Assembly: GCF_016616425.1 (NCBI RefSeq)
Contig: NZ_CP067101.1
Coordinates: forward strand, 5,890,001 to 5,954,000
Length of the DNA: 64,000 nt
From: Bradyrhizobium diazoefficiens
GTDB lineage: Bacteria; Pseudomonadota; Alphaproteobacteria; Rhizobiales; Xanthobacteraceae
Reading direction: 5' to 3'
Shown: positions 27,925-36,666 of the stretch, one piece after another
Position numbering within the stretch: the stretch's first letter is position 1
Layout: every line of letters starts with the position of its first letter
Position numbers and translations under genes: made by a program
The notes under the pieces: model-generated
What the model saw: only the letters and a program-made list of their open reading frames with translations
Told to the model about the DNA's origin: nothing
Database searches by the model: none

Positions 27925-29721
27925 CTATTTTCCTTTCTTTCCGTACTTCCATTTTGGATTCTGCGCGCGCCACGGGCCGCTAAGATTCACGTAGTCTTCT
28001 TTTACTGTCGGCTTGGCCCACGCCTGCGCAACTTTTGGATCTTCGCTGCTTGGCCGGGCATCTTCAGGCGGCAATGTTATGCGGCAACGAATTGGTAGCT
28101 TCGCCGCCTCCCCGGTAATAATGGCTTCACCGGTTCGCAAAACGGGCAAGCTATCCATAAGACCGCTGAGGCTATCAGGCAGCGCAGATTGAACTTTGTT
28201 GCGATCTCCTGTGTTGGAGAGCCGCAGGGCAATAAAGGTTCCACATTGGGAGAGGATGGTGTCGTCGATCTCTGACGGGCGTTGGCTGACAATCATCGCA
28301 CCGACACCAAACTTGCGGCCCTCTTTGACGATACGCTGAACCATCGTCTTCGCAGGACCATCGGCATCCTTGCCAAGGTATCGGTGCGCCTCCTCCATAA
28401 CTACGAGCAATGGCCGTTGACGGCCGCCCTCGGAGGCTTCGCGTCCCCAAAACAGCGCTTCGTACAGAATATTGAGAATGCCGCCGACCAAGTGGTGAAG
28501 CACTCCGCTTGGTATTCCCGAGAGGTCAAGTATGCTGATGGGCTTCTCCGCGCCAAGCCAGCTTTCTAGCAGTTCCGGCAGGTCCTTCTTTGCTTCATCG
28601 CTAAGAGCTGGCTCCCAGTCTCCAGGATGAAGCATGAAATCGTACTGGCGATCGAGCAACTTCGACCTCATTTGGTCGAGCTGCCGCCGGATTGAGAGGA
28701 CCCCCGTTTTATTCGCAAAGGGAGCGGCACCGCCTGGGCCGGGCAACGGATAGGTCGGAGCGATGAGCCTCTCTGCGTCACCCGGCTTTTGTATTGCCGA
28801 GTTGATCTGAGTGTTCTCCTTCCACGTCTTTATTTCGGGGTCTATTAGATCAAACCACAACTGCCTCAAACTGAACGGAAGCGGAGTGTCGAATGTAAGC
28901 GAATTGACGTCGATGCCTTCGAATTTTCCGCCCTTGGCCAGTTGCAATTTCTTTGCAAGAATCTTGTCCGTAATGGCGGTGAAGGCGGGGTCACTGAGCT
29001 TTCCCATCACAAATGCCAGCAATTCCGACGTGTCCGTGGCCCAGTACGGAATGAATAACGGCTTTTCGTCGTCGGACGGGGATACACGAAAGACTTGCGC
29101 GATTTTTTTCAGGGCAGTCGCATACTCCCCGTGAATATCGAGGAGTAGGATGCGCGTGCTTGGGAAATCGCTCTTGCCGCCGTGCGAACTCACTATGGCA
29201 CGCAACAGACTGGCGATTGTTGTCGATTTGCCCGAGCCTGTGGATCCAAGCACAGCGCTGTGTCGGGTCACAAGTCGATCCAGGTCGATGCGAACGGGAA
29301 TGCTCTCTGCTCCTGCGAGCCTTCCAATGATGACCTGGCCCATTTCTGCCGTACCATAGATCTTCGCGAGGTCGTCCTCGGTGACGAGATGGACCTCATC
29401 GTTGATAGCCGGGTACTGGCTGATACCGCGTTCAAAAGCTGTGTCGACAATTTCTCCCACGAGCTGAATCGTCGTCCATCGTTCCCCGCGCGCATTCAAG
29501 TTCTGAACGGTTTCCGGTGTCGCCGTCGCGCCGACCTCTGCGATGATGCCATAAAGATCATGGTAGCCTTGCGGTATCCGCACGAAGCTACCCACTTGGC
29601 CAACGCGATAGCTGCGTCCACCAATGATAGCTATGCCCGATGCCACGCCCTCAAATTGACGAACGCTGATCGTCGCCCCGGAGACGGCGCCGACATGTCC
29701 AAGTAGCGTCGGTGCAATCAT
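27925..29721 (-). CDS. HerA-type ATPase (DUF87) of a SIR2-HerA defence system
   Basis: A 598-residue HerA/FtsK-like hexameric ATPase. An N-terminal beta-barrel HAS domain (about 1-140) is followed by the RecA-like core. Walker A is GSTGSGKST at 159-167, an LLLDIHGEY motif follows, Walker B is LLVVMEEAHRY at about residue 445, and VSQRPSEIDDTIL holds the arginine-finger region. It overlaps the SIR2 gene by 4 bp (ATGA). In known SIR2-HerA systems the two proteins form a large complex that depletes NAD+ and degrades DNA on phage infection. It lacks a NurA partner, separating it from the archaeal-type repair operon. Confidence 0.92.
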   Translation of the reverse strand: MIAPTLLGHVGAVSGATISVRQFEGVASGIAIIGGRSYRVGQVGSFVRIPQGYHDLYGIIAEVGATATPETVQNLNARGERWTTIQLVGEIVDTAFERGISQYPAINDEVHLVTEDDLAKIYGTAEMGQVIIGRLAGAESIPVRIDLDRLVTRHSAVLGSTGSGKSTTIASLLRAIVSSHGGKSDFPSTRILLLDIHGEYATALKKIAQVFRVSPSDDEKPLFIPYWATDTSELLAFVMGKLSDPAFTAITDKILAKKLQLAKGGKFEGIDVNSLTFDTPLPFSLRQLWFDLIDPEIKTWKENTQINSAIQKPGDAERLIAPTYPLPGPGGAAPFANKTGVLSIRRQLDQMRSKLLDRQYDFMLHPGDWEPALSDEAKKDLPELLESWLGAEKPISILDLSGIPSGVLHHLVGGILNILYEALFWGREASEGGRQRPLLVVMEEAHRYLGKDADGPAKTMVQRIVKEGRKFGVGAMIVSQRPSEIDDTILSQCGTFIALRLSNTGDRNKVQSALPDSLSGLMDSLPVLRTGEAIITGEAAKLPIRCRITLPPEDARPSSEDPKVAQAWAKPTVKEDYVNLSGPWRAQNPKWKYGKKGK

Positions 29722-30941
29722 GCAGTTGCTCCGCTAGCCATTGGCGGAGCAGCAGCGCCGCCGGGTACACTTGCAGCGGAAGTGGCAGTGAGGGCTTGCA
29801 TCGAACGTGATGCCGCGAAAAAGCGGCCGAAGGCCTCAACAGCGCCCAATGTGAACCGTGCTGGCCCACCCGACGCCGGAGCCGACCAGTAGGTTGCTCT
29901 AATCGGACCCCAGTCTTTGCTGGGAAGTTCGGTAGAGACCTGCCAAGGCCCCTCGATGCCATTTACCACCGCCTTGTCGGGCGCATAGACGCTAAGATTG
30001 GGACGGCGTCTCGCCAGGTCGCAGGCGGCAACCTCATCGGCAAGGGATTTGTATTGAAAAGCGAAAACGCTTGCCGACGGATTCGCAGCTAAACCTTCAT
30101 CTATACGAGCCGAGACATGCGCATCCGCGTAGGAAAACCCGATAGAGATAAGCAGAGTATCCGGAGTCGCCAGGAAAGCCCGCAATCGGTCGAACAGCGC
30201 TGCATATGGTGCTTTTTGAGTCTGGTCGTACTTGAGATGTTCAGGAAAGACCAAATGCGTCGCTGCGTCGCTGCCGGTTCGGATCACTTCGTCCTTGCCG
30301 CTCGCCTTCCAACCAAGAGAACCATGCAGTTTCCAAAGCCTTGTCCACCGCGGGGGGAGGTCATTTCCGGCGACAGATACAGGATCGAAGAACGGTTCTC
30401 GCCCACCAGTGAAGCCGTCGAAGTACGGGGCACGAACAGCCTCAAAGGCCTCCTCAAAAAGGAGATCGTAGTTCGTAGTGAATATCTCGACAGGATGGTC
30501 GCGAGAGATCCCCGTGATCCAGTTGACGAGATCGCTATAGGCGCTTCCTTTCGTCGGAAGCCGAACGTTCACGATCTTTCCGATTTCGGCGCAGATGTCC
30601 TCGCCAAAGGCTTTGAAGCCATCGCCATCAAGACCATGAATCTTTGATTTTCCGATTACCTTGCTGAGGGAGCGGATACGCGAAAGAATCGTTTCGATGT
30701 CATGCTTGTCCAGCTCAGCATTGAGTGAGGTAGTTTGACTGCCGTATTTGGGCGTTAGCGCATCAAGGACCAGCTTCGTGAGGCCTTCAACCGCAGGGAT
30801 GAGAGGATAAGTGCCATCGTCTTTGGCGGTGCCCGCTCCAGCCCCCGCCCCAACTAACAGACCGATGCGCTTTCTTCCTTGAGCGACGATAGTCCGCAAC
30901 GCGGCCATGTATTGGTCAGGATTATGTATGCTGATGCTCAA
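29718..30941 (-). CDS. SIR2-domain protein (NAD+-consuming effector) of a SIR2-HerA defence system
   Basis: A 407-residue protein with a SIR2 Rossmann core. GAGAGAG at 31-37 forms the NAD site, TTNYD at 155-159 supplies the catalytic Asn region, and HG at 206-207 supplies the catalytic His. ISIGFSYADAHV follows, as in defence-type SIR2 proteins. The final 30 residues are an Ala/Gly/Pro-rich tail. It is the first gene of a SIR2, HerA, KTSC operon. The expected activity is NADase, causing abortive infection when phage is sensed. Catalytic residues are intact. Confidence 0.92.
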   Translation of the reverse strand: MSISIHNPDQYMAALRTIVAQGRKRIGLLVGAGAGAGTAKDDGTYPLIPAVEGLTKLVLDALTPKYGSQTTSLNAELDKHDIETILSRIRSLSKVIGKSKIHGLDGDGFKAFGEDICAEIGKIVNVRLPTKGSAYSDLVNWITGISRDHPVEIFTTNYDLLFEEAFEAVRAPYFDGFTGGREPFFDPVSVAGNDLPPRWTRLWKLHGSLGWKASGKDEVIRTGSDAATHLVFPEHLKYDQTQKAPYAALFDRLRAFLATPDTLLISIGFSYADAHVSARIDEGLAANPSASVFAFQYKSLADEVAACDLARRRPNLSVYAPDKAVVNGIEGPWQVSTELPSKDWGPIRATYWSAPASGGPARFTLGAVEAFGRFFAASRSMQALTATSAASVPGGAAAPPMASGATA

Positions 30942-31689
30942 AGCGGCCCCCGCCGTACAATTTATACGGGTATTCTATTTCAGAGTTGATGACGTCACGC
31001 AAACCATTTGAAGTTGCTTTGATGATGACGTGTGGATAATCTCTCGCGCGAAATAAAGTGAGGATTCGGAGACGTGGTCCTGCAGACTTGTCGCGGCGAG
31101 TGGTGCAGATAGCCGTCGTTGTGTTGCGATCACCGGTGCACACCAGCTGCCTTGCTACTCCATCAATCGCGGCGGATCTGAAAACTTGAGCTTCAGACCG
31201 ACAAGGAGCCGCCGGCCTGACAAGACCGGTAGGCAGCGGCAGCGAGATTACCGCAAGGTACCGCCGATAACTCGACGGGTCTCGATTATATCAAAGCTGG
31301 ACAAGACTTCATTGCAGCCCATGTAATTCAATCGAGGCTGCATTAGAAGAAGAAGTTGCGTACGAAACGTACGGAATGAACGCAGTATTTCTTGTTTCCT
31401 GTGGGTGTTGCACGTCGGACGTCGCTGCACCGTGGCCGCCGGGTGGAATGCATGGGCGGGAGGGATCACACGCACCGAACGTTGCCCAACTCGAAGCGTC
31501 CGATCGCAATTGCAATGGCATATCCTCGCTCGAGCTAGCGCCCCCATTGGTCTTTTGACCTAGACAGCTCTCAACTTGATGTGATCAAGCTTGCCGCGAG
31601 CGGCGACGAGCACGCCTACGCCTGCCAAACTGATTACGTCCCAACCTGCGAATGTCCAGCGGGCGGCAGCAAGAGGAAATTGTAATATC
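30942..31689. other. Intergenic region upstream of the SIR2-HerA operon
   Basis: About 750 bp. No gene is supported. A minus-strand frame of about 70 codons ends just inside the SIR2 gene and is not convincing. The operon promoter should lie in the first 100 bases. GC is visibly lower near 30950-31030. Confidence 0.4.
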
Positions 31690-31776
31690 GCGCGAAGGCG
31701 TGCATCGGCTTGATACCGCATGCTGTGGCCATGCACTGGCTATAGCTGGAGAACTGGCGATTGCCGGTTAGTGTCG
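31690..31776 (-). pseudogene. DUF3551 gene fragment fused to the end of the SMP-30 gene
   Basis: The minus-strand frame reads NRQFSSYSQCMATACGI, matching CQFSTYDQCMATASG of the intact DUF3551-type gene at 42109 with an 18-base gap. DNA identity is high over about 80 bases. The last codons and stop of the SMP-30 gene fall inside this fragment in another frame. Confidence 0.65.
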
Positions 31777-32651
31777 GCGACCAAGATGGAGCCGGTAGAT
31801 GATTCCATCATGACCAGAGCGTTATTCGGACCGAATGCAACATTCGTGCAGGTCGAGCCAGCGCTGGATTTTACGCGCGCAATGCACTCACCATTTGGCG
31901 CCAAAACGAAGACGTGGCCAAGCGACGCATGCGCAACGAACAGTCTGCCCTGACCATCCATTGCCAATCCATCGGGGCCGCTAGCGCCGAAGAACGAACT
32001 GAACCTACCGACCTTTGCGATGCCTCCGTCGCGCATGAGCGGAACCCGCCAGACACTGTTGTCGCGGGTCATTGCTACGAACAGGATAGCCTCTTGGGGG
32101 TCGAGAACGAGGCCATTCGGGCTTGGCCCGTTTGAGATCAGGCAATCAAGTCGTCCATCGTAACGCAGGCGATATACGCGGCCGGTTGGATCGTGCAGCC
32201 CGGTCTGGCCCTGGTCGGTAAAGTAGATGTCGCCGGTCGATGCGATATGCAGGTCGTTGCAGCCTTTGAACGGCTCTGAATTTCGGTGACCGAGCAGGGT
32301 GCGGATCGTGCCGCGGCCCGCGTCTAGCTCCATGAGCCCGTTCATATAGTCGGCGACCAGGATGCGGCCATCCGGCGCGATCTTCAGGCCGTTTGGCCAG
32401 CCGTCATATTCGATGATCAGGGACCAGGCGCCATCCCGTGCGATCCGGAAGATACGGCCGAAAGGAATGTCGACCAGATAGAGGTTTCCGGACGCATCGA
32501 ACGACGGCCCCTCGATGAAGCAGTCCACTGGCTTGCCGCCACGGTTGGCGTCCGCCCATTCCGAGCGAACCCCGGGCCTGCGAAATTCGGCTGGCATGGT
32601 CGACCACACGCGCGTCTCGATAACTCGTGGCGGCCCGTCGAGGTACATCAT
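31740..32651 (-). CDS. SMP-30/gluconolactonase-family lactonase
   Basis: A 303-residue six-bladed beta-propeller of the SMP-30/gluconolactonase/LRE family. The metal-binding Glu lies in CFIEGPSF, further ligands in GWPNGLK and the NDLH segment, and SGPDGLAMD follows. Members hydrolyse lactones or phosphoesters with a divalent metal. It overlaps the citryl-CoA lyase gene by 4 bp (ATGA) and closes the operon. The last seven residues (QSPVLQL) come from an adjoining DUF3551 gene fragment, so the natural C-terminus has probably been replaced. This may not harm the propeller. Confidence 0.87.
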   Translation of the reverse strand: MMYLDGPPRVIETRVWSTMPAEFRRPGVRSEWADANRGGKPVDCFIEGPSFDASGNLYLVDIPFGRIFRIARDGAWSLIIEYDGWPNGLKIAPDGRILVADYMNGLMELDAGRGTIRTLLGHRNSEPFKGCNDLHIASTGDIYFTDQGQTGLHDPTGRVYRLRYDGRLDCLISNGPSPNGLVLDPQEAILFVAMTRDNSVWRVPLMRDGGIAKVGRFSSFFGASGPDGLAMDGQGRLFVAHASLGHVFVLAPNGECIARVKSSAGSTCTNVAFGPNNALVMMESSTGSILVADTNRQSPVLQL

Positions 32652-33475
32652 GGCGCGGCCTTTAGCCTTCGTTTCGGCCGGCCCTCATATTTGTACGCGA
32701 ACTGCTTGGGCATGGGTCCCTTGTTGCGGTCCCTGCGTCCGGTCTGCTCCCAGGCATGCGCGAGGATGCCGACCGCGCGCGACAGGCAGAAGATGCCCCG
32801 CGCGAGCGGCGCGGCAAATCCCAACTCGCCATAGATCACCGCGGTCGCTCCATCGATGTTGATCGGGATGAGCTTGCCCTTGCGCCGTTGCATGACACCC
32901 TCAATCGCGCGCGCGGCGCTGGCGTGGTGGCCATTGATCGCGCCTTCGCCCACGGCAGCATCGACGAGCGCGAGCAGCGGTGCAGCGCGCGGATCGACAG
33001 GGTGGAAGCGATGACCGAAGCCAGGCAGATATTTACTGCGCGTGGCGATGAACTGGTCGATGGCATCATTGGCGGCCTGGTCGATATCCGCCGTCTCACT
33101 GCGTCGCAGGACGTCCTCGTATAGCTCGATCGCCTGCTCTCCGGCGCCGCCATGCACGTCGTCGAGCGTGTTGATGGCAGACGCCATCGCACCATTTAGC
33201 GGCAGCCCGCAACTGACCGCCATCTGGGCGATTGCAATCGACGGCGCGTGCGGACCGTGATCGATGGAGCCGACCAGCGCAGCTTGCAACAGCTTCTCCT
33301 GCGCAGGTAGAGGCAATTCACCCTGCAGCATCAGCCATATCATGGCGGGGAACGAAATCTGCCCGATCAAGTCCTCGATCGGGTATCCGCGATAGGCGAT
33401 CCGCCCTGGGGCGATATCGCATATCGAGGTTCGCCACCAATGGGCAGCCTGTTCTCGCAGCTCTGTTTCGCTCAT
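32648..33475 (-). CDS. Citrate synthase-like citryl-CoA lyase
   Basis: A 275-residue short citrate-synthase-superfamily protein, much smaller than housekeeping citrate synthase. It keeps the catalytic-type His segments (DDVHGGAG, GFGHRFHPVDPRA) and NIDGATAVIYGELGF. The start is set at the second Met (MSETELREQAAHWW), which fits this subfamily. Such proteins are annotated as citryl-CoA lyases and catalyse retro-aldol/Claisen cleavage of a hydroxytricarboxyl-CoA. It lies directly after the CoA-transferase gene, which would supply the CoA ester. Confidence 0.85.
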   Translation of the reverse strand: MSETELREQAAHWWRTSICDIAPGRIAYRGYPIEDLIGQISFPAMIWLMLQGELPLPAQEKLLQAALVGSIDHGPHAPSIAIAQMAVSCGLPLNGAMASAINTLDDVHGGAGEQAIELYEDVLRRSETADIDQAANDAIDQFIATRSKYLPGFGHRFHPVDPRAAPLLALVDAAVGEGAINGHHASAARAIEGVMQRRKGKLIPINIDGATAVIYGELGFAAPLARGIFCLSRAVGILAHAWEQTGRRDRNKGPMPKQFAYKYEGRPKRRLKAAP

Positions 33476-33535
33476 TCTGCTTTCCAATCCAAATTGGCTG
33501 ACGGCCGATCTGGCGACCAGTTGCGTGCAACTGCT

Positions 33536-34798
33536 TCACGCAGCGCCATCGGTTGCGGCGCGAACCTGCGGAAAGTGTGCCTCGCCCTGGCGTGGCGTCC
33601 CGGCCACGCCACTGGAGATCAACTGCTCAGCCTCCTGAGCGGTGTAGCCAAGCCGCGCCAACCATCGTTCTGTGTCGGCACCGAGGATCGGCGGCCGCGA
33701 TGGGACGGGAAACTCTTCGTCCAGCAGGAAACCTGGGCGCGTGACCCGCAAGGACGGCTCACCTGCCGTTTCAGCGGGTAACCTCTCCACGAAGTTACGA
33801 TCCAATACATGCGGCTGCTGGAGAATCTGCGGAACGGTCAGTACGCAACCGGCAGGAACGCCCGCGGCGTTCAGCAGCGCCTCCCATTCCTCTGCCGGCT
33901 TCGAGTTCAAGGCCGCGTTGAGCTCCTCGGTCAGTGACGCGCGGTTCAACTTGCGCGCCTCGCGCTTTGCAAAACGCGGGTCCGATTTTAAATCCTGCCG
34001 CCCGATCAGGTCGCAAAGGACCTGGTACTGCCTCTGCTCGTTGGCGGCGATATTCAGGGGCCCCGTAGCGGTCCGAAAAGTGCCTGACGGCGCGGCGGTG
34101 AAGTTCTCGTTGCCCATCGGCTGCGGCTCGACGCCGGCGTTCAGATGATTGGATACCACCCATCCCATCGCCGCGATCGTCGCCTCGAGCAGCGAGACGT
34201 CGATGAAACGGCCGCGCTTCGTATGCCGCTGTTCGACGAGCGCGGCGGCGATGGCAAAGGCGGCCGTCAATCCGGCGATGGTGTCGGAGATCGGGAAGCC
34301 GGTCCGCAGCGGAGCCGTGACCGCATCGCCCGTCACGCTCATCGCGCCTGAAAGGCCCTGGACGATCTGATCGTAGGCCGGCCGGACGGACCACGGGCCG
34401 CTCTGCCCAAAGCCCGAGATCGCGCAATAGACGAGGCGTGGATTGCGCTTGCTCAAGATGTCGAAGTCGAGACCAAGCCGCTCCATCACCTTGGGCCGGA
34501 AGTTTTCGAGAACGACATCGGCCTCGGAGACGAGCCGCAGAAACACCTCCTTACCCGGTTGCGACTTCAGGTCGAGCGCGACGGATTGCTTGCCGGCATT
34601 GACGGCCACGAAAGAGAGGCCTTGCAGACGCACTGCCCTTTCCGGATCGGCGCCGAGCCGGCGGGCAAGATCACCACCGTTCGGGTTTTCAATCTTGACG
34701 ACCTCCGCGCCGAGGCGCGCAAGATGGTAGCCGCAGAACGGACCCGCCAAGACATTCGACAGGTCGAGGACGCGGATGCCGGAGAGCGGCAGAGACAT
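33536..34798 (-). CDS. CaiB/BaiF family (class III) CoA-transferase
   Basis: A 420-residue family III CoA-transferase. The N-terminal hallmark LDLSNVLAGPFCGYHLARLG is followed by VVKIENPNGGD and the conserved DVVLENFRPKVMERLG. Members move CoA between carboxylic acids through an aspartyl-CoA intermediate. The start MSLPLSGIRVLDLS is standard. It lies 41 bp after the importer binding-protein gene and upstream of the lyase, so imported acid, CoA ester and cleavage products form a plausible chain. Confidence 0.92.
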   Translation of the reverse strand: MSLPLSGIRVLDLSNVLAGPFCGYHLARLGAEVVKIENPNGGDLARRLGADPERAVRLQGLSFVAVNAGKQSVALDLKSQPGKEVFLRLVSEADVVLENFRPKVMERLGLDFDILSKRNPRLVYCAISGFGQSGPWSVRPAYDQIVQGLSGAMSVTGDAVTAPLRTGFPISDTIAGLTAAFAIAAALVEQRHTKRGRFIDVSLLEATIAAMGWVVSNHLNAGVEPQPMGNENFTAAPSGTFRTATGPLNIAANEQRQYQVLCDLIGRQDLKSDPRFAKREARKLNRASLTEELNAALNSKPAEEWEALLNAAGVPAGCVLTVPQILQQPHVLDRNFVERLPAETAGEPSLRVTRPGFLLDEEFPVPSRPPILGADTERWLARLGYTAQEAEQLISSGVAGTPRQGEAHFPQVRAATDGAA

Positions 34799-34839
34799 CT
34801 GACAAAGCCTTCCTTGAGACGTGCGGCCGGGACCCGGAC

Positions 34840-35862
34840 CTATTTCAGCAACTTGGCTGCATGTTCGGCAAAACGATTGGTGAATGTCTTGCCGAGATCG
34901 ATGTTTGCCGCCGCAATCTTCGGGTCGAAATCACTCAGCACCGCCAGCGGAACCTTGGCCGCTTCGGCGTCCATGAGGCCGGTCTGGGAAAACAGCGCCT
35001 TCGAGGCCTTCAGAATCTCGATGTTCACCTCGCGGTTCTCCGTCTTGTACCCGGCCGGAATTGCATCGACGAGTTGCTCGGTCGACGCCGAGTTGATCCA
35101 GCGGTGGGTCTTCAGCAAGGCATTGACCAGGCGCTGCACGGTCTGCGGATTCTTGTCGATGAACGATTGCTGCAGGTAAAGGCACGCCGTCGGATAGACG
35201 TCTCCAAAGGCGACCTGGGAACCTTCGACCGTGCGCGCATCGAACAGGGGCTTGGCCGCATTCTTCCGCGCCAGCAGCGTGGCGATGGGATCGAAATAGA
35301 CGAGAGCGTCGATGTTCTTTGCCTCGAGCGCGACCATGCCAGGCGCGCCGCTCCCGACCGCGATGATATTGACGTCGCGTGGTCCGAGGCCTGACTTCTT
35401 GATGTAATAGCGTGCCATCGTATCGGTCGACGAGCCGGGCGCGGTGATACCGAGCTTCAGTCCCTTGAGGCCAGCGCCGGTCTTCACTTTGTCGGCGAGG
35501 TCACTGCGTACGCCCAAGAGAACTCCCGGGATGTCGTTGAGCAGGAACACGCAGGAGATCGCCTTGCCCTGCGCTTGCATCTGGATGGTGTGATCGTAGA
35601 AGCCTACCGTGCCATCGACCGAACCGCCGATCAGTGCCTGAAGTGCCTTGGAGCCGCCGGCCTGAAAATTCTCGACAGTGACGTCCAGGCCTTCTTCCTT
35701 GAAGTTGCCGAGCTTCACCCCGAGTTCGAGCGGCATGTAGTTGAGGATCTGGGAGCCGACAGCAATCTTCAGTGTCACCTTCTCTGGTTCGGCGGCACAA
35801 GCCGACGAAAGGCCGAGGCCGATAGCCGCCACACCCAGGATTACTCGCATCAACGCGCGCAT
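34840..35862 (-). CDS. NitT/TauT-type ABC transporter substrate-binding protein
   Basis: A protein of about 340 residues with a signal peptide (MRALMRVILGVAAIGLGL, cleaved after ACA) and a SsuA/NMT1-like type-2 binding fold (TLKIAVGSQILNYMPLELG). The start is placed at the Met that gives the best signal peptide; another Met lies four codons upstream. This class binds nitrate, sulfonates, pyrimidine precursors or aromatic acids. The operon enzymes suggest a carboxylate ligand. Confidence 0.87.
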   Translation of the reverse strand: MRALMRVILGVAAIGLGLSSACAAEPEKVTLKIAVGSQILNYMPLELGVKLGNFKEEGLDVTVENFQAGGSKALQALIGGSVDGTVGFYDHTIQMQAQGKAISCVFLLNDIPGVLLGVRSDLADKVKTGAGLKGLKLGITAPGSSTDTMARYYIKKSGLGPRDVNIIAVGSGAPGMVALEAKNIDALVYFDPIATLLARKNAAKPLFDARTVEGSQVAFGDVYPTACLYLQQSFIDKNPQTVQRLVNALLKTHRWINSASTEQLVDAIPAGYKTENREVNIEILKASKALFSQTGLMDAEAAKVPLAVLSDFDPKIAAANIDLGKTFTNRFAEHAAKLLK

Positions 35863-35892
35863 GTGGATCTCCATAATTGACGATGCATCAGT

Positions 35893-36666
35893 TCAGGTTT
35901 CGTGAGCGGGCATTGGCCGCCAGACCAGGAGGCGTTTTTCCGCACGGTCGACGACGGCGTCGAGAACAATGACGAATGCGGACAAGACGATGATTCCGGC
36001 GAACACGCCGGTTGCGTCGAGCACGCCTTCGGCCTGCGCGATCAGATGGCCAAGACCTGCGGACGAGCCGAGGTACTCGGCCACGACGGCCCCCATGACT
36101 GCCATGCCGACGGACACTCGCAGGCTCGACAGGATCCAAGTCGTGGCGGACGGCAGATAGACGTGGCGCAACAACGAGGATTTCGAGGCTCGCAAAAGCC
36201 GCGCATTTGCGAGCACGACCGGATTGACCTCGCGCACGCCCTGGAAGGTGTTGAAGAAGGCGACGAACAACACCAAGGTTACGCCGAGCGCGACCTTGGA
36301 CGTCAGTCCGAGGCCAAACCAGATGACGAAGATCGGTCCCAGCAGAATGCGGGGGATCGCATTGAGCATCTTGATGAAAGGCTGAACGACGTCGGCCGCG
36401 AACGGGCTCAGGCCGAGCCAAATCCCGAGCGCTGTGCCGATCGCTATCCCGACGACGAAGGATAGGATCGTCTCGACCAACGTGATGCCGACATCGGTCC
36501 AGAAATCGCCGGTGGACGTCCATTCTTTTATCCGCTCGATCAGAGCGGACGGCGCCGGAAAGAAGAACGCATCAACAATTCCAGACCGCACGCCGAATTC
36601 CCAGATCAGAAGCAGCACGAGGATGATGGTGACCTGCGTGGCGACGACCTTAGTTCTGCGTGGCAT
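35893..36666 (-). CDS. NitT/TauT-type ABC transporter permease
   Basis: Start chosen at MPRRTKVVATQVTIILV because a hydrophobic helix follows immediately; longer frames run backwards into the ATPase gene. About 257 residues with six membrane segments and the EAA loop (NARLLRASKSSLLRHVYLP). It overlaps the end of the ATPase gene by 17 bp. It forms the homodimeric channel of the importer. Confidence 0.9.
   Translation of the reverse strand: MPRRTKVVATQVTIILVLLLIWEFGVRSGIVDAFFFPAPSALIERIKEWTSTGDFWTDVGITLVETILSFVVGIAIGTALGIWLGLSPFAADVVQPFIKMLNAIPRILLGPIFVIWFGLGLTSKVALGVTLVLFVAFFNTFQGVREVNPVVLANARLLRASKSSLLRHVYLPSATTWILSSLRVSVGMAVMGAVVAEYLGSSAGLGHLIAQAEGVLDATGVFAGIIVLSAFVIVLDAVVDRAEKRLLVWRPMPAHET

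Noticed and set aside
30922..31143. Small minus frame upstream of and overlapping the SIR2 gene start
   Set aside because: Ends inside the SIR2 coding region in another frame and has no motif or ribosome site.
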